Counted from the first letter of the stretch, positions 23,345 through 32,363 are shown. The stretch is DNA of 64,000 bases from Sabulitectum sp964386635 (GCA_964386635.1 CAYLRO010000008.1:28505-92504); one strand, 5' to 3'. Made by a program: numbers and translations. The notes: generated from the letters alone by a model not told the origin.

Positions 23345-25069
23345 TCAGTCAATCCCGTACTGATCCTTCAGTCTGAATGATTCAGTGATCCCCTGCTGAA
23401 TGCCGTTGTTGAATGCTTCCTGATAGTCTGCAATTGCCTCTTGGATCCTGCCTGCTCCCTCGTGGCATCTGGCCCTGTTGAAAAAGGCATCAGCCTGCCA
23501 GTCTTTGCGGTTGTACCAGATTATCGCCTGTGAGAAGTCTTCAACTCCGGCGTCGAATGCTTCACGGGCCATGTTCACTCTGCCCCTGCTGTAGTAACCC
23601 CTGCCGTCATTGGGCTGCAGTTCAATTGCTTTGTTGTAGCATTCAAGAGCTTTTTTATCATTGCCGGTTCCGTTGTAAACATTACCCAGTGAGATCCAGG
23701 CATCCTTGTATCCAGGATCCATCTCAATGGATTCATCAATGGCTTTTATTGCTTCAGCGGGATCACCGTCTGAGATGTGAATGTAGTAACCCAGGTTGTG
23801 GAGGCACTTCGATGTGTATCTCCAGTTCCAGTCTCCAGGAAAAACCTTTGCAGCTCCGAACAGCTCGGCACCTTTTCTGAAGGCTTCCATTGCCCCACGG
23901 TAGTCGCTGCTGTCGCCTTTCTCAATTCCCGAGTTAAAGAAATCCATTGCAAAATTGTCACCGTAGGCATTTCTGCGATCCTGTATGGAATAGCTGTGGC
24001 CGAAGTAGTCTGCCCTGTTGAAATCCTTCTTTGCCTGGTCTTCATTACCCAGTGCCTTATGGCATAATGCTCTGGCATAGAAAAGCCCTGCAGAGAGAGG
24101 GTCTTTTTCAATGGCAGTATCAAGTACCTCCACGCCAAGCTCAGGTTTTCCCGATACTGAATACAGTGTTCCCAGATTTTCAGGGTATCTTGAGTTTGAG
24201 GGGTCGAGTTTCATGGCTGTTTTGTAATCAGCCTCAGCAGCTTCGTCGCGGGAGGTGCAGTAGTAGAGCCAGCCTCTTCTGCTGTAGGCTTCAGCTGAAT
24301 CACCGAAAAGCTCTATTGCCGAGTTGTAACTGGCTTCAGACTTGTCGTTGATCTTCATAGAGCTGAGCTTGTCTGCCAGTTCCAGTCTGATATCAAACTC
24401 TTTCTCCTTTGTGCTGAAACCCTGAGCAAGAGCACTCTCAATAAGGTCAACTGCCTGCTGAGACTGATTCTGCGCCCAGCAGTCCCTGGCGAAAGCAATT
24501 TTTTCTTCCGGAGTGTCAAGGGGTTCACCGTAGTAGTTAAGAATGTATCCTGAATAGGGATCTCCCAGTGCTGCTGCTTCCCTGTAATCAGCATATGCTT
24601 CTTCTTTTCTCTCCTGATTAAATCTGCTGATGGCTCTCTGCTGCCAGGCAAGGCTGTGGGTTGGATCAAGCTCCACTGTTCTGGTGAATTCAGCTTCAGC
24701 TTCAGCAGGTTTGCCCAGGGCGTTATTGAGAATGCTTCCAAGCCGGTAATGGGTTTCTGCTGAATCAGGATTCAAATCAACAGCTTTGTTCAGATGAATT
24801 ACTGCACTTTCATTTTTTCCCAGCCAGTATTCAGCCCAGCCGAGATGTGAAAATGCCTCTCCGTTCTCCGGGTCTGCCTTCACTGCTTTTTCACCGTAGG
24901 TCACCGCATCGATGTACTGCCGTTTCTGGAACATGGCGTTTGAACACAGACTGAAGAGCCTGGACTGTTCCTTTTTGTCCACTCCTGAATCAACTGCTTT
25001 GAGGGCTTCGTCAATTACATAGTTGAGAAGTCCTCTGTCCATTAGATTTTCAACGAATTCAAGACCCAT
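23345..25069 (-). CDS. Cytoplasmic tetratricopeptide-repeat protein
   Basis: 574 residues built almost wholly of TPR units of ~34 residues, about 13 of them; clear examples are AFSHLGWAEYWLGKNESAVIHLNKAVDLNPDS (cut here as one repeat) and units with ALECYNKAIELQPNDG and YSRRGWLYYCTSRDEA. No catalytic domain, signal peptide or membrane helix. Start ATG at 25069 has a GGGGGG-type site upstream; an ATG 12 codons earlier is not favoured. TPR solenoids act as protein-binding scaffolds; partner unknown. It converges with the radical SAM cassette and lies downstream of a methyltransferase gene on the same strand with a 92-bp gap. Confidence 0.88.
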   Translation of the reverse strand: MGLEFVENLMDRGLLNYVIDEALKAVDSGVDKKEQSRLFSLCSNAMFQKRQYIDAVTYGEKAVKADPENGEAFSHLGWAEYWLGKNESAVIHLNKAVDLNPDSAETHYRLGSILNNALGKPAEAEAEFTRTVELDPTHSLAWQQRAISRFNQERKEEAYADYREAAALGDPYSGYILNYYGEPLDTPEEKIAFARDCWAQNQSQQAVDLIESALAQGFSTKEKEFDIRLELADKLSSMKINDKSEASYNSAIELFGDSAEAYSRRGWLYYCTSRDEAAEADYKTAMKLDPSNSRYPENLGTLYSVSGKPELGVEVLDTAIEKDPLSAGLFYARALCHKALGNEDQAKKDFNRADYFGHSYSIQDRRNAYGDNFAMDFFNSGIEKGDSSDYRGAMEAFRKGAELFGAAKVFPGDWNWRYTSKCLHNLGYYIHISDGDPAEAIKAIDESIEMDPGYKDAWISLGNVYNGTGNDKKALECYNKAIELQPNDGRGYYSRGRVNMAREAFDAGVEDFSQAIIWYNRKDWQADAFFNRARCHEGAGRIQEAIADYQEAFNNGIQQGITESFRLKDQYGID

Positions 25070-25161
25070 TGTATCCCCCCTTTGTCTCAAACGAAATGAA
25101 AACACAATAGCAGATTACTATTATTTGCAATTATGAGGTAATTGGCTAGTGTGGTAGGATT

Positions 25162-25965
25162 CTATTTCCCAGCCATAAGACTGAAGAGGATCGGGATTCT
25201 GTTAAGGGGTTCCGGAAGACGCCAGTAACCGTCCTGACATTTCACCATGCTTTCAAGCCCTTTCCAGTGTAGAAAGTCATATTCATGGAGGAAGTCAAGT
25301 TTCAATCCGGCATTCAGCAGTGAGTTTACCACTTCAGAGATGGTCCACTGAAACTCTCTGGTTGGACTTCTTACAATGTAATTCTCATCAGAGTAATCCG
25401 GCCAGTTCCCGGGCCAGTCGTGTGGTGTGCCTTTACTGAAGTATTTGTAGCGAACCTTCAGTCCTGTTGTTTCATCATCGAATACATGCATGAAAGGATG
25501 AGATTCCATGAGATAGAGCTTGCCGCCTGGTTTCAGGTAGCTGGCAATGAGCTTTCCCCACATCTCTATGTCAGAGATCCAGCAGAGAACTCCGATGGAT
25601 GTGTAGACCATGTCGAAAGTCTCATCCAGTGCTTCAGGAAGATCAAACAGCGGAGTCTGGATGAACCTTGCTTTCAGCCCGGTTCTGCTGCTGAGGCCAC
25701 AGGCTGCTCTAATGGATTCCCCGGAGATATCAATTCCCGTTACCTCTGCACCCAGTCTTGCAAGAGAAAGCGTGTCAGTTCCTATGTGACACTGCAGATG
25801 CAGCAGCTTTTTCCCGGAAAGATCGCCAAGCTCTTTTACCTGCACAGGATCAAGATGATGACCGCCCGGCATAAGAGACTGAATGTCATAGGATCTGCTG
25901 TGGACAGGTGCAACTTCATCCCAGTGCTTTCTGTTTATCTCCTCTGCCTTGAAGTCTCTTGCCAT
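25162..25965 (-). CDS. Class I SAM-dependent methyltransferase
   Basis: About 267 residues. The usual motif I glycine pattern is changed to LLHLQCHIGTDTLSLARLG, followed by VTGIDISGESIRAA, FDMVYTSIGVLCWI and LKPGGKLYLMESHPF. This LQCHIGTDTLS form is seen in a well-populated group of unassigned bacterial methyltransferases. ATG at 25965 has GGGAG upstream; a GTG two codons earlier is possible. Cytoplasmic, substrate unknown. A strong terminator separates it from the lipoprotein gene upstream on the same strand, so it has its own transcript. Confidence 0.88.
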   Translation of the reverse strand: MARDFKAEEINRKHWDEVAPVHSRSYDIQSLMPGGHHLDPVQVKELGDLSGKKLLHLQCHIGTDTLSLARLGAEVTGIDISGESIRAACGLSSRTGLKARFIQTPLFDLPEALDETFDMVYTSIGVLCWISDIEMWGKLIASYLKPGGKLYLMESHPFMHVFDDETTGLKVRYKYFSKGTPHDWPGNWPDYSDENYIVRSPTREFQWTISEVVNSLLNAGLKLDFLHEYDFLHWKGLESMVKCQDGYWRLPEPLNRIPILFSLMAGK

Positions 25966-25979
25966 GTTCACTCCCTGTG

Positions 25980-26005
25980 AAAAAGCCCCCCGGTAAAGGG
26001 GGGCT
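25980..26005 (-). terminator. Rho-independent terminator after the FN3-like lipoprotein gene
   Basis: On the minus strand an 8-bp perfect stem AGCCCCCC/GGGGGGCT (25998-26005 with 25984-25991) with a 6-nt loop is followed by a run of five T (25980-25984). It sits 15 bp downstream of the stop at 26020. Confidence 0.9.
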
Positions 26006-26019
26006 CTCCGGTTATACGT

Positions 26020-26781
26020 CTAGTATATGAACGGGTTGAAAAGCCTGACACCCTGAATGGACTGATACTGGTTCGAGTTCAGTACTACAGAGTTGTTGAA
26101 TACTGTGTCTACCAGGAAATGGGTGTAGTAGCCACTCTCAAGTTGTACAAAGAAGGTACTGCCTTCCTGCGGAGCAGCGGAGTTCATCCATGCAGCATCA
26201 CCTGGCCCAGGAGCGAGGTAATTGCTGCTGGCGGCTATCATTGAATTGGTTCCGCCCGGGTGGTTCTGTTCGTCGTAATTACCTCTGTAAAAGAGGATAG
26301 TGTCGCCTTCTTTGGCGATGTAGAGGTCCTGAGCAAAGCTGTTGTCGGATGAGTTACCGAAAGCGGTGTGGGTTTCTTCGAATGAAAGACCGTCTATTCC
26401 GCCTACTGTAAGGGTATCGGTGAGCAGATGCATGTCTGCCCTGTTGTTTGCCTTATTGGAAAGGTCTTCAGAGAGATCAAGTCCCTCCATGGCTTCAACG
26501 CAGTAGTATCCGGTGCGTGTTGCTATGTGCCGGGTTGTTGTTTCGGCAACCTGGTCGATGTTCTGCCAGTCTCCAGGATCAGTGTCTGCATACCATACCC
26601 GGTAACCGTCTACAGGAACTGCTACTTCGTCCCACGCAATAATTACTGTATCGCCCTTGCAGAGGTCCTCATCAATCCTGCAGTTCTGCACGATTGGAAG
26701 TGTACCGCCCGGTGAAGCCGGGTCATCAGAGCAGGCTGTGAGAAGCGTCAGCACGGAAACAGCAATAAGAATCCTCTTCAT
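26020..26781 (-). CDS. Lipoprotein with fibronectin type III-like domain
   Basis: 253 residues. N-terminal MKRILIAVSVLTLLTACSDD is a classic lipoprotein signal with lipobox LTAC (Cys17). A Pro/Gly linker leads to an FN3-like domain (~30-110) with GDTVIIAWDEVAVPVDGYRVWYA and TGYYCVEAMEGLDLSE. The C-terminal ~140 residues are beta-rich and unknown. ATG has GGGAG upstream. It is likely anchored in the inner or outer membrane facing the periplasm. It ends in a strong terminator and is divergent from the Hsp70 operon across 151 bp. Confidence 0.85.
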   Translation of the reverse strand: MKRILIAVSVLTLLTACSDDPASPGGTLPIVQNCRIDEDLCKGDTVIIAWDEVAVPVDGYRVWYADTDPGDWQNIDQVAETTTRHIATRTGYYCVEAMEGLDLSEDLSNKANNRADMHLLTDTLTVGGIDGLSFEETHTAFGNSSDNSFAQDLYIAKEGDTILFYRGNYDEQNHPGGTNSMIAASSNYLAPGPGDAAWMNSAAPQEGSTFFVQLESGYYTHFLVDTVFNNSVVLNSNQYQSIQGVRLFNPFIY

Positions 26782-26846
26782 AGTTACTCCCTTTTTTGAG
26801 ACCTTTTCCCAATATACACACCGCTATCTGCTGCACCAATCGCAGG

Positions 26847-26875
26847 TTTACCGGAGTGTTTATCAGTCTTATACT
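26847..26875 (+). promoter_or_regulatory. Candidate promoter of the Hsp70 operon
   Basis: TTTACC at 26847-26852 and TATACT at 26870-26875 have an ideal 17-bp spacer; transcription would start near 26882, about 50 bp before the ATG at 26933. It looks like a housekeeping rather than a heat-shock sigma site. Confidence 0.6.
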
Positions 26876-26932
26876 TTCACTTCAACGCTATTGAGAGAGT
26901 TCCAATAATTCTTTTCAGGGAGGAATCAGGTT

Positions 26933-28480
26933 ATGGGCAGAATAGCCGGTATTGACCTTGGCACCACTTTTTCGGCACTTGCAGTACTCAATGAGCTTGG
27001 ACGTCCTGAAACCGTCCCCAACGCTGACGGTGAACGGATTACTCCATCTGCTGTGTTCTTTGCCGAGGACGGAGTGGTGCTTGTAGGGGAAGAGGCAGTG
27101 AACGCAGGTGCTTCTGAACCAGAAAATGGTGCCCGTTGGGTTAAGCGATTCATGGGTTCCAATGAGTTTCCCGACCAGGTTGACGGTAGAAAGTGGAGCC
27201 CTGCAGAGCTTTCTTCGTTCGTTCTCCGGAAGCTGAAGGAAGACTGCAGCACTCAGGCAGGTGAGATCACCGATGCGGTGATCACAGTTCCGGCTTATTT
27301 CGATGAGGTGCGGAGAAAAGCCACCATGGATGCCGGAAAACTTGCAGGGTTGAATGTGGTTGGAATAATCAATGAGCCTACTGCAGCTGCTCTTTACTAT
27401 GCCACACAGCACGCCGTTGGCGGAAGAATTCTTGTTTTTGATCTGGGCGGCGGTACTTTTGATGTAACCTTAATGGATGTGAATGGTAAGAAGGTGGATA
27501 TTCTCTGTTCAAGGGGAGACCATCAGCTGGGCGGGGTGGATTTCGATAAGGCTGTTATTCAGATAATGGAGAAGGTCTACGCAGATGAAACCGGCGGTAA
27601 CCTTATCACAGATAATGAGAGCCGGGCCAGAATGAGCATTGAAGCGGAAGCACTGAAGAGAACTTTAAGTAAGAGATCTTCTGCAACAGCTCTTCTTTAC
27701 GGAGACAGCGGTCAGTGTAAATTCAAGATCAGCCGTGACGACTTCGATGAGGCAATTTCTTTTCTTATCGCCCGGATAGGAATGCTGGTTGAGGATGTTA
27801 TTGATGAAGCTGATGCAGAGTTCGAAGATGTGAACAGTGTTCTTCTTGTTGGAGGAAGCACAAGGCTTCCAGCAGTGCAGAACCGGCTTGAGAAAATGTT
27901 CGGGTTTCCACCGACAATTGCAGTAAATGTTGATGAGTGTGTAGCCATGGGAGCTGCCATACACGCTGGGCTCAGGCTTATGGATGAAGATCCCGGCAAA
28001 GTGGATAAAGGCATTGCATCCGGCTTGAGGGACATAGGTCTTAAGGAAGTCTGCAGCCATTGCTATGGAACCCTTGCTCAAAATCTCGATGAGCGCACAG
28101 GTCGGAAAGTTCTGGAGAATGATGTGCTGATCAGAAAGAACACCCCTATTCCATGCAAGATCACGAAAACCTACTACACAGCAGTGCAGGGCCAGACAGG
28201 TGTAGACGCCAGAGTGACACAGCACGGTATAGCAACAAAAGATGCTGATATGGTGAATGTTGTTGCATTCGGCAGCCTGCAGCTTCCTCCCGGCAGACCT
28301 GCCGGCCAGCCGGTAAAGGTTACATACAGCTACGATGCCGATCAGCGGATGCACTGTGTTTTCGAAGACGAGAACAGTGGAAAGAAACTGGAGCTGGATA
28401 TAGACACACAGGCAGGTTCCATGGGCAAGGCGGAAGTTGAGAGAAAAGCCCATGAGCTGGAAGGATATACAGTTGACTAA
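26933..28480 (+). CDS. Hsp70-family chaperone lacking the lid
   Basis: 515 residues versus ~610-640 for DnaK. The ATPase domain (~1-365) is intact: GIDLGTTFSALAV, ITVPAYFDEVRRKAT, INEPTAAALYYA, VFDLGGGTFDVTLMD and LLVGGSTRLPAVQ. The substrate-binding beta domain (~380-500) is present, but the usual DVTPLSLGIE region reads EVCSHCYGTLAQN, with a CxxC. The helical lid and the C-terminal disordered tail are missing. No GrpE or canonical DnaJ is adjacent. It starts a four-gene plus-strand run, and the next gene overlaps its 3' end by 29 bp and carries a J-like segment, suggesting a dedicated chaperone unit. It is probably not the housekeeping DnaK. Confidence 0.92.
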   Translation: MGRIAGIDLGTTFSALAVLNELGRPETVPNADGERITPSAVFFAEDGVVLVGEEAVNAGASEPENGARWVKRFMGSNEFPDQVDGRKWSPAELSSFVLRKLKEDCSTQAGEITDAVITVPAYFDEVRRKATMDAGKLAGLNVVGIINEPTAAALYYATQHAVGGRILVFDLGGGTFDVTLMDVNGKKVDILCSRGDHQLGGVDFDKAVIQIMEKVYADETGGNLITDNESRARMSIEAEALKRTLSKRSSATALLYGDSGQCKFKISRDDFDEAISFLIARIGMLVEDVIDEADAEFEDVNSVLLVGGSTRLPAVQNRLEKMFGFPPTIAVNVDECVAMGAAIHAGLRLMDEDPGKVDKGIASGLRDIGLKEVCSHCYGTLAQNLDERTGRKVLENDVLIRKNTPIPCKITKTYYTAVQGQTGVDARVTQHGIATKDADMVNVVAFGSLQLPPGRPAGQPVKVTYSYDADQRMHCVFEDENSGKKLELDIDTQAGSMGKAEVERKAHELEGYTVD

Positions 28481-29777
28481 TCTGTATTTTCTGCTGCTTG
28501 CGGGATTTTCCACAGCTTTTGCAGCCAGCGATAAGGACACCGGTACAGCCTGCTGCTGCGTGGGGGTTGTTGTGCTGATCCTGGCAGCTGTTGGTATTTC
28601 CGAGAGCAGAAAAGAAGGGGCCCCGGGAACTGAAACAGAAGGAGAGTCTGCATCTTCTTCTGCAGGACAAAGCAATACTTCACATGGCAACATCCTGGAA
28701 ATGAAAGTTGTTCCCACCATAGTGGACGGAGAGAACAGCAAGGTTCCCTGCTTCGTTGTAAAGATCAGGGGTCCAATCTCATTGCCCACTTCAATTCTCG
28801 CTGCAATGCTGGGACTCAATCTTTGGGATATGACCAACGCTGATAAACCAGAGGACAGACAGCCAGTTCTCTGCTCTCTTCACAACCTTCAGATGAAGGG
28901 ATCCCAGGTTTTTCAGGGTGTAAGCATACAGGCCATGCCGGGTCAGCACAGTGTTGTTCCTGACTGGGCAACGATATTCACCATTCCTGTCGAGTCGCTG
29001 ATCTTTCCTTCAAGAGGAAGGAGGAAGCTTCTCTTTACTCTGGATGTATCAGGTGTGGGAACAACGACCTCTGTGGCTGTTCTCAATTGCATTCTCTATC
29101 ATGAGAACCTTGCCTGGGGATACATAGACGGTGCAAGAATAAGGCTGCAGACTGAAGAAATGGGTCTGAAACTTGCTGCCGCTGTGAGTGCTGTAGATGG
29201 AGAGCAGGACCTGAAGGAAAAAAAGGTGGTCAGGAAGTGGATGGATTCCAGGATAGGCAGTCTGCCTGAGAACCTTCAGGCACAGACTTCCAGAACACTG
29301 AGCAGGGCACTGATGATCGCCGAGAGAATGGGAACCGCCATAAAGGTATCGGAAGTGAAGGTAATGTGCCAGGAGATTATCGGTCACTATTCCGTCCAGA
29401 GCATGCCCAGGGGTGATGTGCAGGATGTGATGGCACTCTGCTATGAAGTGGCAGCGGCAGATGGAGATGCCGGCGACGATGAGCTGAGTCTGATCAGATT
29501 CATCGGTACTGAGCTTAGTGTTGACCCTGAGGTGCTGAAAAAACTGAGAGACAGGGCAATATCTCCCAGTATGTACGGAGACAACAATCTTGACGATGTT
29601 CTGGGTTTGTCGCCGGAAATGTCTCTCCGAGAAAAGAAAAAGCAGTTGAACAGGCTGCTCCGGGAATGGTCTGCAAAGGTTACCCATTCTGACCGGAAGA
29701 TAGTGGCGGATGCCAATGCGATGATAGATCTCATAACAAAGAAAGCAGAGGAGGTTGATCGTCAGCTCTACTCCTGA
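28452..29777 (+). CDS. Membrane-anchored TerB-like protein with degenerate J-domain
   Basis: About 441 residues. The N-terminus has a hydrophobic segment (LTNLYFLLLAGFSTAFAA) and a second one with a CCC cluster (TACCCVGVVVLILAAVGIS), so it is probably membrane-anchored. The middle ~200 residues are beta-rich and unknown. A TerB-like helical domain follows (VMALCYEVAAADGDAGDDELSLIRFIG). The last ~50 residues (LGLSPEMSLREKKKQLNRLL to DANAMIDLITKK) resemble a J-domain, but the HPD motif position reads WSAKVT, so it would not stimulate Hsp70 in the normal way. This order matches DjlA-type TerB+J proteins. ATG at 28452 lies inside the Hsp70 gene end. Start is uncertain because the ribosome site is weak. 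Confidence 0.72.
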   Translation: MSWKDIQLTNLYFLLLAGFSTAFAASDKDTGTACCCVGVVVLILAAVGISESRKEGAPGTETEGESASSSAGQSNTSHGNILEMKVVPTIVDGENSKVPCFVVKIRGPISLPTSILAAMLGLNLWDMTNADKPEDRQPVLCSLHNLQMKGSQVFQGVSIQAMPGQHSVVPDWATIFTIPVESLIFPSRGRRKLLFTLDVSGVGTTTSVAVLNCILYHENLAWGYIDGARIRLQTEEMGLKLAAAVSAVDGEQDLKEKKVVRKWMDSRIGSLPENLQAQTSRTLSRALMIAERMGTAIKVSEVKVMCQEIIGHYSVQSMPRGDVQDVMALCYEVAAADGDAGDDELSLIRFIGTELSVDPEVLKKLRDRAISPSMYGDNNLDDVLGLSPEMSLREKKKQLNRLLREWSAKVTHSDRKIVADANAMIDLITKKAEEVDRQLYS

Positions 29778-29781
29778 GTTA

Positions 29782-30546
29782 ATGAAAGGGATCAGGTTTG
29801 CTGGCGACGATCCGGCTCTGTACGGATTGAAACCTGGAGACGGGCCTGATGGCAGCGAAACAAAGAGACGACTTCTTACCAGGGCAGTGAAGGTTATTCC
29901 AGAACTTTTTCCTGCCATCAGTCCGGTTATGAAAATGGTAAGTGAACAGATTACCGGAAAACCCTTTGAATTGTTCGTTTTCAGCGAAGCCTCTCCCCAG
30001 GCATTCTGCAGTGGAAGTTCAGCTGATGATGCCACAATTCTTGTGAGTTCCGGGCTGATCGAAAGATTCGGAAATAACGAACTCGCATTCGTTCTTGGAC
30101 ATGAACTGGGGCATGCTCTCTTCTCACACAATTCCTATCCCAACCCTTCAGAGGTAGACGAAACCCTTGATAAACTGAAAGTGCTTGCTCTCTGGCGGGC
30201 CAGAGAGATTACCGCAGACAGGGCCGGGCTTGCTGCTACGGGAGATGCCTCTGCCGCGTTCAGGGCAATGATGAAACTGGCAAGTGGTCTTTCAGACAAG
30301 TTCATCAGGTTTGATGTAACAGCTTTTCTGGATCAGGTGAAAGACCTTCAGAAGACCGGCCCTTCTGTCTCCTTCCTGTTATCAACCCATCCTTTTATTA
30401 CTGCTCGAATAAAGGCAATGCTCTGGTTTCAGATGAGTGAACCATGGTACAGAGTGAGAGGTATCCGGGGTACTCCTGCTCTTAAAACGGAAGAGCTTGA
30501 GAGAAAGGTTCTCAGAGAACTTCGGTCTGGCATCACAAAAGACTGA
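29782..30546 (+). CDS. M48-family zinc metallopeptidase
   Basis: About 254 residues from ATG at 29782. VLGHELGHALFSHNSY holds HExxH (His107, Glu108, His111), and the downstream EITADRAGL supplies the third ligand Glu and the conserved Asp of M48 peptidases. No membrane helix is evident, unlike HtpX or Ste24, so it resembles soluble M48 members. A TTG at 29755 would overlap the previous gene, with an abutting GAGG; neither start has an ideal site. It lies 4 bp after the TerB-like gene and belongs to the same transcript as the Hsp70, which suggests a chaperone-protease unit. Confidence 0.88.
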   Translation: MKGIRFAGDDPALYGLKPGDGPDGSETKRRLLTRAVKVIPELFPAISPVMKMVSEQITGKPFELFVFSEASPQAFCSGSSADDATILVSSGLIERFGNNELAFVLGHELGHALFSHNSYPNPSEVDETLDKLKVLALWRAREITADRAGLAATGDASAAFRAMMKLASGLSDKFIRFDVTAFLDQVKDLQKTGPSVSFLLSTHPFITARIKAMLWFQMSEPWYRVRGIRGTPALKTEELERKVLRELRSGITKD

Positions 30547-30563
30547 TACTTTAAGGAGGAATC

Positions 30564-31310
30564 ATGAAACCTGCCAGAATCACAATCATCTGGGCACTTA
30601 TGGTATGCCTGACTTTATCGGCTTCAGCAAAAGACATTTATGCGGTTCAGGGAGATGTTCTATACAGAGCGTCCACTGAAACCGGCGAGTGGGAAAGCCT
30701 TTCCGACACCTGGGAGGGAACAGAACTGCTGACTTCCACTCATACAGGTCTCTATGCCATTCAGGGAGATATTCTTTATGAAGTGGGCACAGACGGTTCC
30801 TGGGCTGAACTCTCTGACACATGGGAGGGCACTTTTGCTCTCACGGGAAGCGACAACATGCTTTATGCTGTTCAGAATGACGCGATCTATGCTGTTGATC
30901 CGTCCACAGGAACCTGGGAGACTGTTCCCGGTGATTACGCAGGAATAACCCATCTGGTCTGGGCCGGGGATGCCCTGATGGTTATACAGAATGATGTGCT
31001 CTACCGCACCGACCCGGAAACAGGGGATTTCACTGAGCTGCCTTCAAGCTATGCAGGAACAACAGCTGCAGCCGGAACCGACAGACACCTGTTCGTCATT
31101 CAGGGTGATGTTCTCTACAAGGTTGACCCTGTTACCGGTGAATATGAAAGCCTGGGAGGGGGATACCAGGGCGCTACTGAGATGGATGCAGGAGAAGGTT
31201 ACGTTTACTGCATATGGCAGGGTTCTCTCTGGAAGACACACATCGGATCAGGTGATTACGAAAGCCTTGGTTCATCCTGGGACGGTACTACGGCGTTCTG
31301 TATTAAATGA
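30564..31310 (+). CDS. Secreted five-repeat beta-propeller-like protein
   Basis: 248 residues. A signal peptide (cleavage after LTLSASA, residue ~23) is followed by about five imperfect units of ~43 residues, each starting like IYAVQGDVLYRASTETGEWE and ending WEGTELL or YAGTTAA. Units recur as LYAIQGDILYEV, LYAVQNDAIYAV, LMVIQNDVLYRT and LFVIQGDVLYKV, which suggests a small propeller or solenoid. No metal or catalytic motif. AAGGAGG precedes ATG. It ends the Hsp70-TerB-M48 run 17 bp after the M48 gene and converges with the ABC permease gene 6 bp away. Confidence 0.82.
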   Translation: MKPARITIIWALMVCLTLSASAKDIYAVQGDVLYRASTETGEWESLSDTWEGTELLTSTHTGLYAIQGDILYEVGTDGSWAELSDTWEGTFALTGSDNMLYAVQNDAIYAVDPSTGTWETVPGDYAGITHLVWAGDALMVIQNDVLYRTDPETGDFTELPSSYAGTTAAAGTDRHLFVIQGDVLYKVDPVTGEYESLGGGYQGATEMDAGEGYVYCIWQGSLWKTHIGSGDYESLGSSWDGTTAFCIK

Positions 31311-31316
31311 GCTGAA

Positions 31317-32363
31317 TCAGAGACTCTTCCTGAAACGTAGCGTTGCAGTTGTGAGAAGCGCAGTTCCCAGAAGGAAAAGGGCAAGCAGATCCGGCCAGAG
31401 TACCTGCAGACCATTTCCTTTCAGGAATATCTCTCTGAGTATTGTCATCATGTAGCGTACCGGGTCAACAATAGTGATTGCTTTGATCACCGGTGGCATG
31501 TTGGCAATGGGGAATGCAAAACCCGAAAGAAGTGTTGCAGGAAAAATGAAGAAGAATGAGCTGAGCATTGCCTGCTGCTGTGTTCTGCTCACTGTTGAGA
31601 TAAGAAGCCCCATTCCAAGGGTGTTCATCAGATAGAGAACTGAAGAGAGAACAAGCAGAGGGATGCTGCCTCTCAGCGGTATATTGAACCAGAGAACTGC
31701 CACTGCACTGACCAGAAGAACGTTCACCATTCCTATTGCTGCGAAAGGAAGAGTTTTTCCCAGGATGAACTCCCACCTCTTTATGGGAGTCACCATGATC
31801 TGCTCCATGGTACCTATTTCTTTCTCCCGTACAACAGCCATGCTGCTCAGGATAAGTGTTATCACCAACACCATCATGGCGATCACACCGGGGACATAGA
31901 AGTTCCTGCTTTCCAGCAGAGGGTTGTACCAGGCTCGTGATTCCATAGTTACAGCCCCCTGACTGTTCCCCCGGATTATCTCTGCTGCATAGCCGGAGGT
32001 GACACCGGACGATATACCCCTGGAGCCGTCTGTTACGAACTGCATCTGTCCCTGTCTGTTTATCAGTATCATGGCCTGTATGGTGCCCTGATCCATGGCA
32101 TTCCAGCTGCCGGCATAGTTGTTTCCAACAGGCTTTTCCAGGAAAATACCAGAGGACAGGAATTGTCTTACCATTGACCTTGATTCAACTGTGTTGGCCA
32201 GATCCACTATTCCTGTTGCAACGCTGTTCACATCGGTGGTTACAGCGTAACCGAACACCAGGGTCTGGAAAACAGGCACAACAAGAAGAACAAAGCGCAT
32301 TCTGGGATCCCTGAAGGTCTGTATCAGTTCCTTTTTCAGCATGAATCTCAGTCTTCCTGACAT
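31317..32363 (-). CDS. ABC-2 type transporter permease (YbhR-like position)
   Basis: 348 residues. One N-terminal helix (RFVLLVVPVFQTLVFGYAV), a ~150-residue extracytoplasmic loop, then five hydrophobic helices including VIAMMVLVITLILSSMAVVREKEIG and FFFIFPATLLSGFAFPI. Strand VVREKEIGTMEQIMVTPIKRWEFILGK is the ABC-2 coupling region of the DrrB/YhhJ type. Last gene of the minus-strand exporter operon. Start overlaps the upstream permease stop by one base. With its partner it would form a heterodimeric inner-membrane pore powered by the ATPases upstream. Confidence 0.92.
   Translation of the reverse strand: MSGRLRFMLKKELIQTFRDPRMRFVLLVVPVFQTLVFGYAVTTDVNSVATGIVDLANTVESRSMVRQFLSSGIFLEKPVGNNYAGSWNAMDQGTIQAMILINRQGQMQFVTDGSRGISSGVTSGYAAEIIRGNSQGAVTMESRAWYNPLLESRNFYVPGVIAMMVLVITLILSSMAVVREKEIGTMEQIMVTPIKRWEFILGKTLPFAAIGMVNVLLVSAVAVLWFNIPLRGSIPLLVLSSVLYLMNTLGMGLLISTVSRTQQQAMLSSFFFIFPATLLSGFAFPIANMPPVIKAITIVDPVRYMMTILREIFLKGNGLQVLWPDLLALFLLGTALLTTATLRFRKSL

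Noticed and set aside
27665..28837. Long minus-strand open frame (390 codons) opposite the Hsp70 gene
   Set aside because: It lies wholly opposite clear Hsp70 and TerB-like coding sequence, has Cys/His-rich composition typical of antisense frames, and no ribosome site.
29049..30131. Long minus-strand open frame (360 codons) opposite the TerB-like and M48 genes
   Set aside because: Composition and position mark it as a shadow of two real genes; no family motif.
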